A stretch of 64,000 nucleotides of DNA. It comes from Protopterus annectens. Lineage: Eukaryota; Chordata; Ceratodontiformes; Protopteridae. Positions within the stretch are counted from its first letter, which is position 1. Every line of letters starts with the position of its first letter. A program made the position numbers and the translations under genes. Where the stretch lies: NCBI RefSeq assembly GCF_019279795.1, contig NC_056750.1, positions 821,569,688 to 821,633,687 on the forward strand, read 5' to 3'. Below, piece by piece: positions 1 through 10,215 of this stretch. The notes under the pieces were generated by a model. It had not been told where the DNA came from. It made no database searches and saw only the letters and a list, made by a program, of their open reading frames with translations.

Positions 1-476
1 TTTGGGTAAGTCCAGCAACAGCCGCCGATAGTGTGGCTATTGACTCCATCATCCATTTAATGTCAGGACCCAAGGTGCCCATCAACTGCTCTTCACTTTC
101 CATAAACACAAACTAGTATGTAAAACCACACAGCAACTCAGCAAACACAAGAGAAGTGAAAAAACAAGCTGGTTACACCAGGTACTTAGCGTATTTGCAG
201 TTTAATCCAAATGCTTTCATCTTACTAGTTTAAGACTTCTTCAGAATAAAAAAATAAAGTGCACAAACACACACAATATAAAGCCATTTCTCCACCCCTT
301 TCTTAATTAGTTCAATTCCAACCCACCCACTTGTTAAAACACAGCACAATATAAAAGGCATATTACATTCATTTGATACTCTGTTGCAGACTCACAAAAC
401 ATACTAACTATTGCAAATGATGTCATAAAATTCATAAAAAAAATATGCTGCTGAAAATTTTTCACTTCTCTTGTAT
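1..476. other. Non-coding stretch holding a PLE-terminus-like fragment
   Basis: No gene is seen. A 17-bp perfect inverted repeat (147-163 against 458-474, ACAAGAGAAGTGAAAAA and its complement) brackets about 295 bp. Inside it, on the minus strand at 207-249, is a CTGAAGA...GAAA hammerhead-like motif of the same architecture as in the Penelope elements further along. The fragment sits at the downstream end of the minus-strand CR1-like ORF2 remnant and probably interrupts it, but no target-site duplication could be read because the left side leaves the window. The assignment to a Penelope-type terminal repeat is inference. Confidence 0.4.
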
Positions 477-1588
477 TTACTCTGCATATGTATTGCCATT
501 GTGCTGTAACTCAGAGCAGATCTGAGTATTGCCATGTAGATACTTGACATAACTATAGAATGCCTTGTAGTTGTCTTTAAAGCTAGCTACGAAAACAAAA
601 TTGCTGCAGATTCTAGAGGATTTGATGATGGATCTCAATTTTCTCCAAAGCCAGTTTTTCCAATCTTGGGAATTCACTCTTTTCTGCAACAGTTTTTTCC
701 TTCTGTTGTAGATTTTGTTTATGGTGGGGGACCACCAGATTGGCTTCCTTATTTTGGAGGAAAGCGTCTTGGTTCTGTTTAGTATGGCCTTTTCCATGCA
801 CTTGTGTATGTGCTCATACAGTGCATTGGTGTATGATTCAGCAGTCATGCACCTATTTTCCATTTACATGGGTGTCGTAAAGTTAGCCACTTCTGTTTTT
901 AGAAGCCCAAAATTGGCTTTGGAGAAGTTTTTTATGGTGGTTTCCTTTGGTGGGGTGAGGGTGGGATGTGGATATCCATGGTGATTAGCATGTGGTCAGA
1001 TCTGACCAGGCAGGAGTTGATTACTGGTGTATAGCAATGGTTGCCCATGTTAGTAATGACCAGGTCAGAGATGTTTCTACCCCTGGTGGGGGTAAGAATG
1101 AGTTGGTCCAGGATGTTGGAATTAATGAATTCCAGAAAATGTTGAGCAGGTGTGTTGGTACATGAGTAATTTTCCCAGTTAATGGAGGGGTAGTTAAAGT
1201 CTCCCACTATAAGGGTATTGGGTTGTACCCTATTATTTTCCAATGTGTTTAGAAATGAGGAGTGGGAGTCTTGGGACATGGTGAGAGATTTACAGCAGGC
1301 TACAACATGGATTGCAGTTTTACTCAGTGTTAGTTGTACCTGATGTATCTCTGATGCGTTATGTTGGGCTACTAATCTGGAGGTGTGCATATCCTTTATG
1401 AATATGGAGACACCACTGCCTTTAGTGCTTCGGTCCAGGTTTAGGGGCCAAAAGGTGTGGTATGAATTATAGCGTTGTAGTGCTGGGATGCTGTCCGGAG
1501 CCATGAACCACGTCTCGATATTCTCCATTTTAAGGAGTGCTTCGAGTGACTGCATGTTGAGATTTCGACTTCTAGAGTTGAGTAGCAT
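477..1588 (-). pseudogene. CR1-like LINE ORF2, endonuclease and start of linker (partial)
   Basis: Two minus-strand reading frames (932-1588 and 477-863) encode the N-terminal part of a non-LTR retrotransposon ORF2. The first is an AP-type (EEP) endonuclease, which would nick target DNA: it shows VGDFNYPSINWEN and, near its end, VRSDHMLITMDI, the usual metal-binding and SDH motifs. The second is the basic linker between endonuclease and RT (YNRRKKLLQ, KAFYSYVK, NTQICSEL) and matches the start of the CR1-like ORF at 36,797-37,141, so both belong to one family. A frame break near 863-932 separates them, and the RT is missing: coding stops at 477 where another sequence begins. Belonging to the Jockey/CR1 group is inferred from the motifs and from the related copy's 8-bp 3' repeats. 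Confidence 0.8.
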
Positions 1589-2098
1589 AACCCTCAGATT
1601 TCATTTGCTTGTAGCTGTTATAGTGGTAATTTTGTCTTCAGGACATTGGCTAAAAAAGGCACTGTAGGGGTGGTAAGAGCCTTGGCCAGTATCTGGAATC
1701 CCTGGGGTGACAGGTGCAGGCCATCTTTGGCAAAGTATCAAAGCCTGTCGATCATGTCATCCTAGGCAAACAGATACTGGATCCCCTTTGAATGACACCA
1801 GAAACTTAGCCAATTGTTGAAGTCAATAATTTTCTGCTAGTACTGTGGTATCATTCTGGGTGATGGTCGGATGCTACTCAAAGATAGGGTCATACCTGTC
1901 TGAGCTACAAGATCTGAGAGCTCCTCTATGTCTCTTTACATATAGTCTAGGGACGTATGTCTCAGGTCACTCACACCAACATGGACAATGACAGAGTCAT
2001 GTTTGTACCTGTTGTGGAGTGACCTAAGTGCATGCATTATGTGGCAGATCCTGGCACCCGTAAGGCAGCTGACCGTAACTTTCTCCATATTCACCCTA
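1589..2098 (-). pseudogene. CR1-like LINE ORF1, C-terminal half of SGNH/esterase domain
   Basis: Minus-strand coding relic directly upstream of the endonuclease. It reads VNMEKVTVSCL, ICHIMHALRSLHNR, VIVHVGVSDLRH and, at about 1708-1725, DGLHLSPQGF. These match SGNH-hydrolase block III (normally GxND, here GVSD) and block V (DxxH). Esterase-type SGNH domains are known in ORF1 proteins of CR1/L2 LINEs, where they are thought to act in lipid or RNP association. The domain is interrupted by the RTE insertion at 2111-5265 and its block I lies beyond it at 5278-5330. Stops and frame breaks are present, so this copy is dead. Confidence 0.75.
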
Positions 2099-2110
2099 GT
2101 GAGTGGGACA
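2099..2110. repeat. Target-site duplication, left copy (RTE copy 1)
   Basis: GTGAGTGGGACA here is identical to 5266-5277. The two copies bracket the minus-strand RTE element exactly, and joining the flanks restores the CR1-like ORF1 reading frame (DVPLT followed by RVNMEK). Confidence 0.9.
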
Positions 2111-2152
2111 ACAGTCATCATCGTCATCATCATCATCTTTTGGCTTTTCCCG

Positions 2153-3680
2153 TTAGGGGTCGCCACAGCGGATCATCTCTTTCCATTTCTTCCTATCCTC
2201 TGAATCTTGCTCTGTCACACCAACTGCCTGCATGTCCTCTCTCACCACGTCCATAAACCTTATCTTAGGCCTTCCTCTTTTCCTCTTACCTGGCAGCTCC
2301 ATCCTTAGCATCTTTTTCCCAATATACCCATCATCCCTCCTCAGCACATGTCCAAACCAATGCAATATTGTCTCTCTTGCTTTGTCTCCAAACTGTCCAA
2401 CATGAGCTGACCCTCTAATATACTGATTCCTAATCCTATCCATCCTAGTCACACTGAATGCAAATCTTAACATCTTTAACTCTGCCACATCCAGCTCTGA
2501 CTCCTGCCTTTTTGTCAATGCCACTGTCTCCAACCCATATAACATAGCTGGTCTCACTACCCTCTTGTAGACCTTCCCTTTCACTCTTACTGGTACCCGT
2601 CTGTCACAAATCACTCCTGACACTCTTCTCCACCCATTCCACCCTGCCTGTACTCTCTTCTTCACCTCTCTTCCACATTCACCATTACTCTGAACTGTTG
2701 ATCCCAAATACTTAAACTCGTCCACCTTTACCAACTCTACTCCCTGCATCCTCACCATTCCTCTACCCTCCCTCTCATTTACACACATATATTCCGTCTT
2801 AGCCCTGCTGACCTTCATTCCTCTGCTCTCTAGAGAATATCTCCACCTCTCCAGAGTCTCCTCAACCTGATTCCCATTCTCACTACAGATCACGTCATCT
2901 GCAAACATCATAGTCCACGGGGCCTCCTGTCTGATCTCATCTGTCAACCTGTCCATCACCACTGCAAATAAGAAAGGACTCAGAGCAGATCCTTGATGTA
3001 ATCCCACCTCCACCTTAAATGGATCTGTCACTCCCACTGCAGTAGTCACCACTGTCACACTGCCCTCGTACATATCCAGTACCACTCTTACATACTTCTC
3101 TGCCACTCCCAACTTCCTCATACAATACCACAACTCTTCTCTAGGCACCCTGTCATATGCTTTCTCCAAGTCTACAAAGACACAATGCAACTCCTTCTGA
3201 CCTTCTCTGTATTTCTCCAATAACACTCCAAGAGCAAACATTGCATCTGTAGTGCTCTTTCCTGGCATGAAACCATACTGCTGATCACTAATCATCACCT
3301 CCCTTCTTAACCTAGCTTCTACTACTCTTTCCCATAACGCCAAGCTGTGACTGATCAATTGTATCCCTCTGTAGTTACTGCAGCTCTGCACATCACCCTT
3401 ATTCTTAAAGATAGGTACCAAAACACTTTTTCTCCAATCCTCAGGCATCCTCTGACTTTCCAAAATTTCATTAAACAATCTAGTTAAAAATTCCACTGCC
3501 ATTTCTCCTAAGCACCTCCATGCTTCCCATTGGGATGTCATCTGGGCCAACAGCCTTTCCATTCTTCATCCTCTTCATAGCTGTCCTTACTTCCTCCTTG
3601 CTAATCTGTTTCACTTCCTGATTCACTATCCCCACATCATCCAACCTTCTCTCTCTCTCTCTCTCTCTCATTCTCTTCAT
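2153..3680 (-). pseudogene. RTE copy 1 reverse transcriptase domain
   Basis: Two overlapping minus-strand frames (3480-3680 and 2153-3562) encode the RT. Visible motifs in order: VGPDDIP, PEDWRKSVLVPIFKNKGD, NYRGIQLISHSLALWERV, QYGFMPGKSTTDAMF, VFVDLEKAYDRVP, GLHQGSALSPFLF, MMFADDVICSE and the C-terminal FGHVLRRDDGYIGKKML. The FADD catalytic pair is intact, but the following residues are one codon short of copy 2 (FADDIVICS). A (CT)n run near 3648-3670 coincides with the frame switch between linker and RT. The 3' end runs straight into the GATGATG tail. This is a pseudogene of an RTE polymerase with no sign of host use. Confidence 0.88.
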
Positions 3681-4303
3681 TCATCAGCCTCTCAAAATAC
3701 TCTTTCCATCTACTCAACACACTCTCCTCTCTTGTGAGTACCTTTCCCTCACTATCCTTTATCACCCTTACTTGCTGCACATCTTTCCCAGCTCTGTCCC
3801 TCTGTCTAGCCAGGTCCTTTTCTCCCTCTTTAGTGTCCAATCTCTCATACAACTCTCCATACACCTTATCCTTAGCTTTCACCACCTCTCTCTCTGCCGT
3901 GCACCTCATCTCCTTATACTCATGTCTACTTTCTTCATCTCTTTGACAATCCCACTTCTTCTTCACTAGCCTCTTCCTCTGTATACTCTCCTGTACTTCC
4001 TCATTCCACCACCAGGTCTCCTTGTCCTCCTCCTTCCTCTGTCCAGATGTCACACCAAGCACCTTTCTAGCAATCTCCCTTACTAGTTCTGCTGTAGTTA
4101 CCCAGCTATTCGGTAACTCTCCACTGCCTCCTAGTGCCTGTCTTACCTCTTCCCTAAACTCCACTTCACAATCACCCTTTTTTAAAATCCACCATTTAAT
4201 CCTTGGCACTGCTTTCACACTCCTCCTCCTCTTCTTGATCACCAACGTCATCCTACAGACCACCATTCTATGCTGCTTAACTACACTTTCCCCTGCCACC
4301 ACT

Positions 4304-4966
4304 TTACAGTCTCCAATCTCCTTCACAGGCCCTCCTACACAGGATATAATCCACCTGTGTGCATCTTCCTCCACTCTTGTATGTCACCCTATGCTCCTCC
4401 CTCTTCTTAAAATACGTATTCACCACAGCCATGTCCATCCTTTTCGCAAAATCCACAATCATCTGACCTTCTGCATTCCTCTCCTTAACACCATACCTAC
4501 CCATCACTTCCTCATCCCCTCTGTTCACTTCACCAACATGCCCATTAAAGTCCGCACCAATCACTAGTCTTTCACCCTTGGGTACACTCACCACAACTTC
4601 ATCCAACTCACTCCAAAATTTCTCTTTCTCATCCATCGCACACCCAACTTGTGGAGCATATGCACTAACAACATTCATCATTACACCATCGATTTTGAGC
4701 TTCATAAACATCACTCTGTCAGACACTCTCTTCATGTCTAAAACACTCTTGGCATATTGTTCCTTTAGTATTACCCCTACCCCATTTCTCCTGCCATCCA
4801 CACCATGATAGAACAATTTGAACCCGTTTCCTAAACACCTGGCCTTACTTCCCTTCAATCTGGTCTCTTGCACACACAATATATCAACCTTCCTTCTCTC
4901 CATCATATCAGCTAGCTCTCTTCCTATACCAGTCATGCTGCCAACATTCAAAGTTCCTACCCTCAC
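4304..4966 (-). pseudogene. RTE copy 1 endonuclease domain
   Basis: A 220-codon minus-strand frame begins MRVGTLNVGSMTG and contains ILCVQETRLKG, YHGVDGRRNGVGVIL, VSAYAPQVGC, IGADFNGHVGE and VDYILCRR. These are the successive motifs of the apurinic-like endonuclease of RTE LINEs, the family domesticated in the Craniofacial development protein 2 (BCNT) lineage. The last motif (SVARQHRMVVCRMTL type) continues in another frame at 3637-4374, which also carries the charged linker (KAVPRIKWW, WWWNEEVQESIQRKR). The frame switch near 4304-4374 marks at least one indel. The enzyme would nick target DNA for target-primed reverse transcription, but this copy cannot make it whole. Confidence 0.85.
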
Positions 4967-5265
4967 TGCTACACTACTAACCTTCCTCCTCTCTTCCTGC
5001 CTTTGGGCATGCCTTCACCCTCCTCTTCTCCTTTGGCCAACAGTAGCCCAATTTCCGTCAGCACCCTGTTGGCTAACAGTAATGGTGGCGGTCGTTGTTA
5101 ACCCGGGCCTCAACAGATCCGGTATGGAAATATGAAATGTTTGCGCCATAAGTGATATGGCAGAATTTTTACACCGGATGCCCTTCCTGATGCAACCCTC
5201 CCCATTTATCTGGGCTTGGGACCGGCACAAAGAAATGCACTAGTTTGTGCATCCCCAGTGGCTGG

Positions 5266-5277
5266 GTGAGTGGGACA
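5266..5277. repeat. Target-site duplication, right copy (RTE copy 1)
   Basis: GTGAGTGGGACA, identical to 2099-2110. It marks the 5' side of the minus-strand RTE insertion. Confidence 0.9.
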
Positions 5278-5790
5278 TCAGTGTGCCTTAATATTGAGTT
5301 GCCTATGACTAGTGAATTGGGTAAGTTGTTTTGCCTTATGGACTTTGGTTGAGTGGCACACTGTTTATGTGAGCTATGTGTCTCATGGTTTGTGCTGGGA
5401 TGTGGTGGTTGTTTGTGTTTCTGTCTTAGAGGACTCTGTCGTTTGGGCAGATTTTTTTGAGAGCCTCCATGAAAGTAGGTGTGTGTTTTGTTTAACTATG
5501 TGAGGGTTGTGGTGGTGTAAGTTCTGGAGGCTATGTATTGAATATGGTGTGGTGCAGGTGCTAACCTTCTCCTCTTGACTGGTTAATCCAGTCTTGGCTG
5601 GAGAGTGCTTGGCTTCCAGTTTGGCTATATATGTGCATCTCTCACAAGTCATAGTGTTGGGAGGTAAGAGGAGAGGGTTGTATATGTACATGAGGCAGTT
5701 GCTACATTGCCTCAGGATGCCCAAGTTCAGCAGGTTGACAGGAAAAAGCACAGGGAAATGACATTTAGACATGCCTGGATATGAGCTCAA
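5278..5790 (-). pseudogene. CR1-like LINE ORF1, N-terminal part (zinc-finger-like region and SGNH block I)
   Basis: Minus-strand relic upstream of the RTE insertion. The frame at 5383-5790 holds LLNLGILRQCSNCLMYIYN followed about 20 residues later by CERCTYIAKLE, a CxxC...CxxC pattern like the zinc-finger or PHD-like N-terminus of CR1 ORF1 proteins. Next to the RTE, at 5290-5330, another frame reads NSLVIGNSILRHTD, matching SGNH block I (GDS, here GNS, nucleophile Ser kept). Together with 1589-2098 this rebuilds most of an ORF1: zinc finger, esterase block I, then blocks III and V. ORF1 proteins bind the element's RNA. A frameshift separates the two halves. Confidence 0.65.
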
Positions 5791-6920
5791 TATATTAAGT
5801 GCTGAAGCCTTTTACAGGAAAAATGACACTCAAAGTGTCTGAATTTGTACATAGCACTGCCAAACACTTGAGGGGGAAACTAATACGTAGACCCTGAAAA
5901 TGTAAGGATGAAGTATTTAGACAGATATTCTAAAGGTAGGAAGAAATCAAGCAGTACTTACTGAAAATAAAGATTTAGCTTGTCAAGAATGATAAAAAGA
6001 GGGGAGTCACATGAATGGCTCCTGCCTGGCTACTACTACTGCTGGTTTTAGCACAAGTTCACTCTGTTGGTATACAACACTCCTTTGCTTTTTTCTCTCA
6101 CCAGAAGCAAAATGTTAGCACCAATCCCAAGAAGAGAAGCAGGCTATGGCCTGTTTAAGGATCCACATTCTTGTTCCAGATGCTGTAAGGGTCTGCTGGC
6201 TTGTAGCCTTTTTCTGATAGATGCCTTGAATAGCAAATAGACCAATCAGGTACGTTAAGCACAGACACTCACTCTCCAACCAGAAAGAGTCAGGAATCAA
6301 TGCACTCTGCTCCTACTCTTACCAAGATCAGAATATAAGCACAGATTCGAAGCTGTTACATATAAATCAGTTATTAAGCTTTCTGGTGATCAGCAGTCCC
6401 CAGGAAATAAATGTAACTGCACTCCTGCTCTCATCAGGAGAAAACAGAAGCACTAACCCCAAGATGACTACTGAGAGGCCGAATGTGGGCTCTCCAATAA
6501 CTGGTGATCTTGCAATATGTGCTTAAAGGTAAGATGAAAAAAATGATTTATCCTAAACACTGCAGTGTGCACTAGAGGAGTTAGACGGGAAAGTAGGTAA
6601 CTTAAGTTTTACCTGTCTAAAAAGTTAAGTTTTAGTGGAGAGTCACTATTTTTAAATCAGCAATATAGATTGAAAGGGGGTGGTCACTTTTTTTTATTCT
6701 GGTCCTATGGAATACAGTAGGATGGCCAATAAATTTAAACAGTCAAAGGGGAGTGATTTCACAAAATGATAATTTTGTGCTTACTCACACCAACCAGTAA
6801 AAGCAGAGAGGAAATGAAATATATGATCAAATTAACATAAGAGGCAGGCTACTAGAAATATAGTGGTGTTTAAGAACACAACAGTAACTGGGTGGGAAGA
6901 TGGAAAAAATTCTGTCTGAT
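5791..6920. other. No gene seen (5' flank of CR1-like LINE)
   Basis: About 1.1 kb of ordinary A/T-leaning sequence. Part may be the 5' untranslated region of the minus-strand CR1-like element. Short open frames (for example minus 6115-6300) have no recognisable motif. Confidence 0.5.
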
Positions 6921-7150
6921 TCACAAGAGACAGAGCTGTGGTGTCTTTTCAAGTTTTAATGTGCAATTAAAAGCAGAATAGAAGTAAAACACAGTGTAAA
7001 GAAAACAAATCACAGTATACAAAATAGAAAAAGGCAATAAAGCAATACAGAATACAACAAACAAAAGCAAACCAACTGTTCCCCTCACAGCAAACTGCAA
7101 CAGAGTCTGGGTGAGCAAAAAAAGTAATAAAAATATATATATATCTACAT

Positions 7151-7192
7151 CCAATAACTTTCATCTCAATACTTTGAAACTTCATCAGATGC
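7151..7192 (-). ncRNA. Hammerhead-ribozyme-like motif in PLE terminal repeat
   Basis: On the minus strand the order is CTGATGA, A-G, TTTCAA, loop AGTA, TTGAGA, T, GAAA. The two six-base strands pair (one G-U), giving a stem II between the conserved CUGANGA and GAAA boxes of the hammerhead core. PLE-associated small hammerheads with minimal stem III are known. The GCGC that follows GAAA in the opposite arm is lost here, so this copy is probably inactive. The identification is by motif and pairing only. Confidence 0.5.
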
Positions 7193-7277
7193 TATTAGAT
7201 ACTTCACAGGAAGTTTTATAGCAAAGAACAATCACATGACCACCTTCTGCAATGACATCACATCCACCAGGCCCACC

Positions 7278-7350
7278 CCCAGCACTTGATGTTCCCAGGT
7301 TGTTCCCCATCCAAGTATTAACCAAGCCCAGCCCTGCTTAGCTTCCCAAA
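7278..7350 (-). other. 5S-rRNA-derived segment (left PLE arm)
   Basis: Read on the minus strand it gives GGAAGCTAAGCAGG, then GGGCTTGG, TACTTGGATGGGGAAC, CCTGGGAAC and AAGTGCTGGGGG. These line up in order with the 3' part of vertebrate 5S rRNA, from about nucleotide 46 to near the end. That part covers the TFIIIA-bound internal control region (A box, intermediate element, C box). The 5' third of 5S is absent, so it is not a functional 5S gene. The same segment is in the opposite arm at 19,080-19,152. Confidence 0.8.
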
Positions 7351-7679
7351 AAATTCCCTTTTCATATAACGAGATATCTAATGTGAACTAGTGTTTGTTA
7401 TAAATTTTGACACCTATAAAATACATATAAGCCACACAAAAAAACTATATAATTAAATTCAGTAAAGACAAATACATTCAAATTTCAAACTTAAATGCAT
7501 GTTGAAAAATTCCAACAATAATATAAAATAACAAACCATCAATCAATAACGAGACATTTTTTATGACGTTGAAGCAAAGAGAATCTCTTTTCAGATATAA
7601 ATAAAATATTTTAAAATATTAAAAGCTGTTAACAAAGGTGTATGCAATGGAAATAACTATCTTTCTAGAGGTTCTAATT

Positions 7680-10215
7680 TTAATATGCAAGATATAGATA
7701 GCTGTTCACTTAATCCAATGGACATAACCAACCTCCTGGTCACCAGAAATGAATGTGATGGGAGAACAGATTCACAATTAAATGGTAATAACATGGAAGA
7801 ACATGGTGGCTCAGGAGTTCATTGTGGAAGTGTAAGTAGTAGTTTACATCCCTTTTTACAAACTATTACACTACTGGACAATACTGAAGTAAGTAACCCT
7901 GTTTTAAATATAGTTAGACAGGACCCAACTGCTTCTGTTTTGAGTGATTGGTTGTGACTTAATGTGAGCTTAAATAGAGAGACTGGTAATGCTAATGTTA
8001 ATAATGACAATTTAGTGAGCAGACTGGATGTATTTGATTACAAACTCATCAAAATAAAGAAAATGCAACTTGACAATTTATATTTCATGGAATGCATTAA
8101 ACTGAACATTGTAACAAAGGGTATCCACATTTGGTGGTACCCTACTGGTTTACAACCAGATTCTGCATTCTATAAAGAATTGCTCCAACTCTTTGACAGG
8201 CAGGGGTTGGAGTATATCAATTTTGTGGAAAACATAATGAGAGACTTATTGAAACATAAAGTAATGAGGTAGCTGATTTGGACATGTTTATTTTACAAGA
8301 CCCCAAATACTTAAATAATGAGTTCAAATGCACTCACATTTTTAAAAACATAGATGAACAAGTGGCAAAGATAAAAAAACAGAAAAATAAAAAAACTAAA
8401 TAGAGACAAAAATGCCTATAATATTAATACTGCCTACCTCTGCAAACCCCCACCCTTACAAGTTTGGGGGGATGAAACAGTTCCCAAGTCATGTTGTTAA
8501 TGCTGTGAATAGAGTTGTTGAACAAATGGGGAATGATGCCTTTTAGACCATGATCAAGGACCAGAACGGAGACCCTCGAAGAGGCTGAGAAACGGATACC
8601 AGAATGGAAAGAATATGAGCAACAGCCAAACATTTACTGGGGACCACAATCAGGAACATCTGCCCCCCAGCAAGGGTGTTGGAGGGGGAAGCAAAAGGGG
8701 AGAGGGAAATGAGTGTAGTACCACTTGACCATGCGGGGAGATTTTTGATCCCTTCTTGTGACATTTGATGCAGTTACTTGTGATATTTTTGCAAAAGGAA
8801 TGACTTTTGTTCCTGAGAAGAAGCCTGATATATCTCAGATTTTAATCGACTTGAAACAGTTTGTCAGAAAATAGAACTTAAATTTATTGTTTCATGGCAT
8901 AGACTGGGCAATAAAACCACTGTCTATTTTTAGCACTTACAATCCCCTCACTCATCCTACCAGTCATTTATTTGAGCGTATTTGTGAGGTAGGTATTCAC
9001 AATATATGGAAGTGTAAACATTTTTACTGTAATAATTTAAGTGAAGAAGAAAGTAGAAAATTGAATGTGTTGAAAATGATAAAGGGGTGAGATTTATAAA
9101 ACTTGATAAGGGAGAGGGTCTGGTAGTCATGAACAAAGATGACTATAGTGAGAAGATGCTAGAAATTCTTAATACTGACACTTAAACAAAAGTATCACTT
9201 AATGAGATGAATGGGCCATACAGAAGAATTAAAAGGGATTTACATAACTTATTTATCGAAGGTTGTATCGCAACTGATGATTTTAATTTTTTGGATGTCC
9301 TCTACCCAGTGAACCTAATGATTTTTGGAGTCCCAAAGTTACATAAGGATTTAAAACAACCCAAAATGCACCCCATAGTGTATGCTAGAGGTTCAGTAAC
9401 ATTCTATGGCTAAATTTTTGGACATACAATTGAAAGAGTTGGTCAGGAAAGAAACTAGCATTTGTAAAGACTCTTGGGGTTGTCTTAATATGATTAATGA
9501 CACTGCCTTCGGTAAGAGCTGTATCTTTCTAAACATAGATATTAAAGATTTACATTCTGTTACTCCCTGTGAAACTGGAGGTGAATGGTTTTGCATTTTT
9601 TTAATAAGTAAAGGGCTGACACAAGAAAGAATTAATGTATATTATTAGAGATAGTGCTTTTTAATAATTTTATATTGTTTGAAAAGGAATACTTCTTGCA
9701 AAGACAAGGTGCGGCAATGGGAGTCCCTTGTGGGGGCTTATATGCTAATATTGTTATGTTACAGTGGGAGAAGAAGCTTTTATTTGAATAACCCTATTTA
9801 CCTACTGTAGATTTTATACTTGCTTCCTGGACAATGTTTTTTTTTATTTTAAGGACATGGATCAGTGAGGAGATTTACCAATTTTTAAGTTATTTGAATG
9901 AAACCACATCTTTTTAAGGTTTACACATACAGCTAATAATATGGAGATAGCATACTTGGATGTATGGCTGAAAAAAGATTGCCAGCAGCAAAGATTTGTC
10001 TCTGAAATTTTTAGAAGAGACATACTCTAATTTTTTTTACACTTCTCTAGTGCCCATCCCCACAACATATAGGTCGTAATAAATGGCCAATTCGTGCATG
10101 CTGCAGGAATGGTGAGTACTTTTGAGTCCTTTTTAGATGAATGTGACTGTTTAGAGGGGATGTTTTTGAGAAGCGGTTATCCCCTGAAAAGTCAGTGATG
10201 TAATGATGGAAGTAA
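7680..10215 (+). pseudogene. Penelope-like element ORF, N-terminal and reverse-transcriptase part
   Basis: A run of broken plus-strand frames encodes a PLE polyprotein. In order: an N-terminal region (7964-8272, FMECIKLNIVTKGIHIWWYP), KGMTFVPEKKPDISQIL near 8790-8870, LSIFSTYNPLTHPTSH and NNLSEEESRKLNVLK (8887-9090), GVRFIKLDKGEGLVVMNKD (about 9090-9150), the fingers motif FGVPKLHKDLKQPKMHPIVY (9207-9413), the first catalytic box FLNIDIKDLHS (about 9525-9555), MGVPCGGLYANIVMLQWE (about 9715-9765), a YLDN box replacing YLDD near 9826, and IAYLDVWLKKD (about 9945). PLEs are telomerase-related retroelements carrying RT and usually a GIY-YIG nuclease. At least five frame breaks show it is dead. 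The ORF then runs into the 27-codon repeats. Confidence 0.8.

Larger units (their letters stand above)
2111..5265 (-). mobile_element. RTE-clade LINE, full-length copy 1 (about 3.16 kb)
   Basis: Non-LTR retrotransposon on the minus strand inserted in the CR1-like ORF1. Its 5' end (near 5265) starts CCAGCCACTGGG, as does copy 2 at 24,372. Its 3' end is a short GATGATGATG tail (about 2116-2142) right after the RT ORF, typical of RTE elements, which lack long poly-A tails. It is flanked by a perfect 12-bp duplication. Endonuclease and RT are both recognisable but broken by frameshifts. Compared with copy 2 it has the same domain order and length once the 125-bp insert in copy 2 is removed. Exact naming within RTE (RTE-X or Expander-like) needs a library search. 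Confidence 0.9.
7111..7714 (-). repeat. Left inverted arm of Penelope-like element (inverted copy of its 3' end)
   Basis: This segment is the reverse complement, with moderate divergence, of about 18,715-19,288. It contains an inverted copy of the end of the PLE ORF, its 3' untranslated part, a 5S-rRNA-like segment (7278-7350) and a hammerhead-like motif (7151-7192). PLEs commonly carry terminal repeats (pLTRs) that can be inverted, often as a partial copy of the 3' end at the 5' side. Weak similarity continues outward (TTCACAAG near 6922 against CTTGTGAA near 19,310), with about 150 bp extra on this side. No target-site duplication was found. Confidence 0.8.

Noticed and set aside
3734..5135. 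Plus-strand Ser/Thr/Leu/Pro-rich frames (for example 4022-4567)
   Set aside because: Shadow frames of the minus-strand RTE endonuclease and linker.
6921..7185. Small minus-strand hydrophobic frames (FLLLFLLTQTLL)
   Set aside because: They fall in A/T-rich sequence next to the PLE arm, overlap each other in different frames and lack any family motif.
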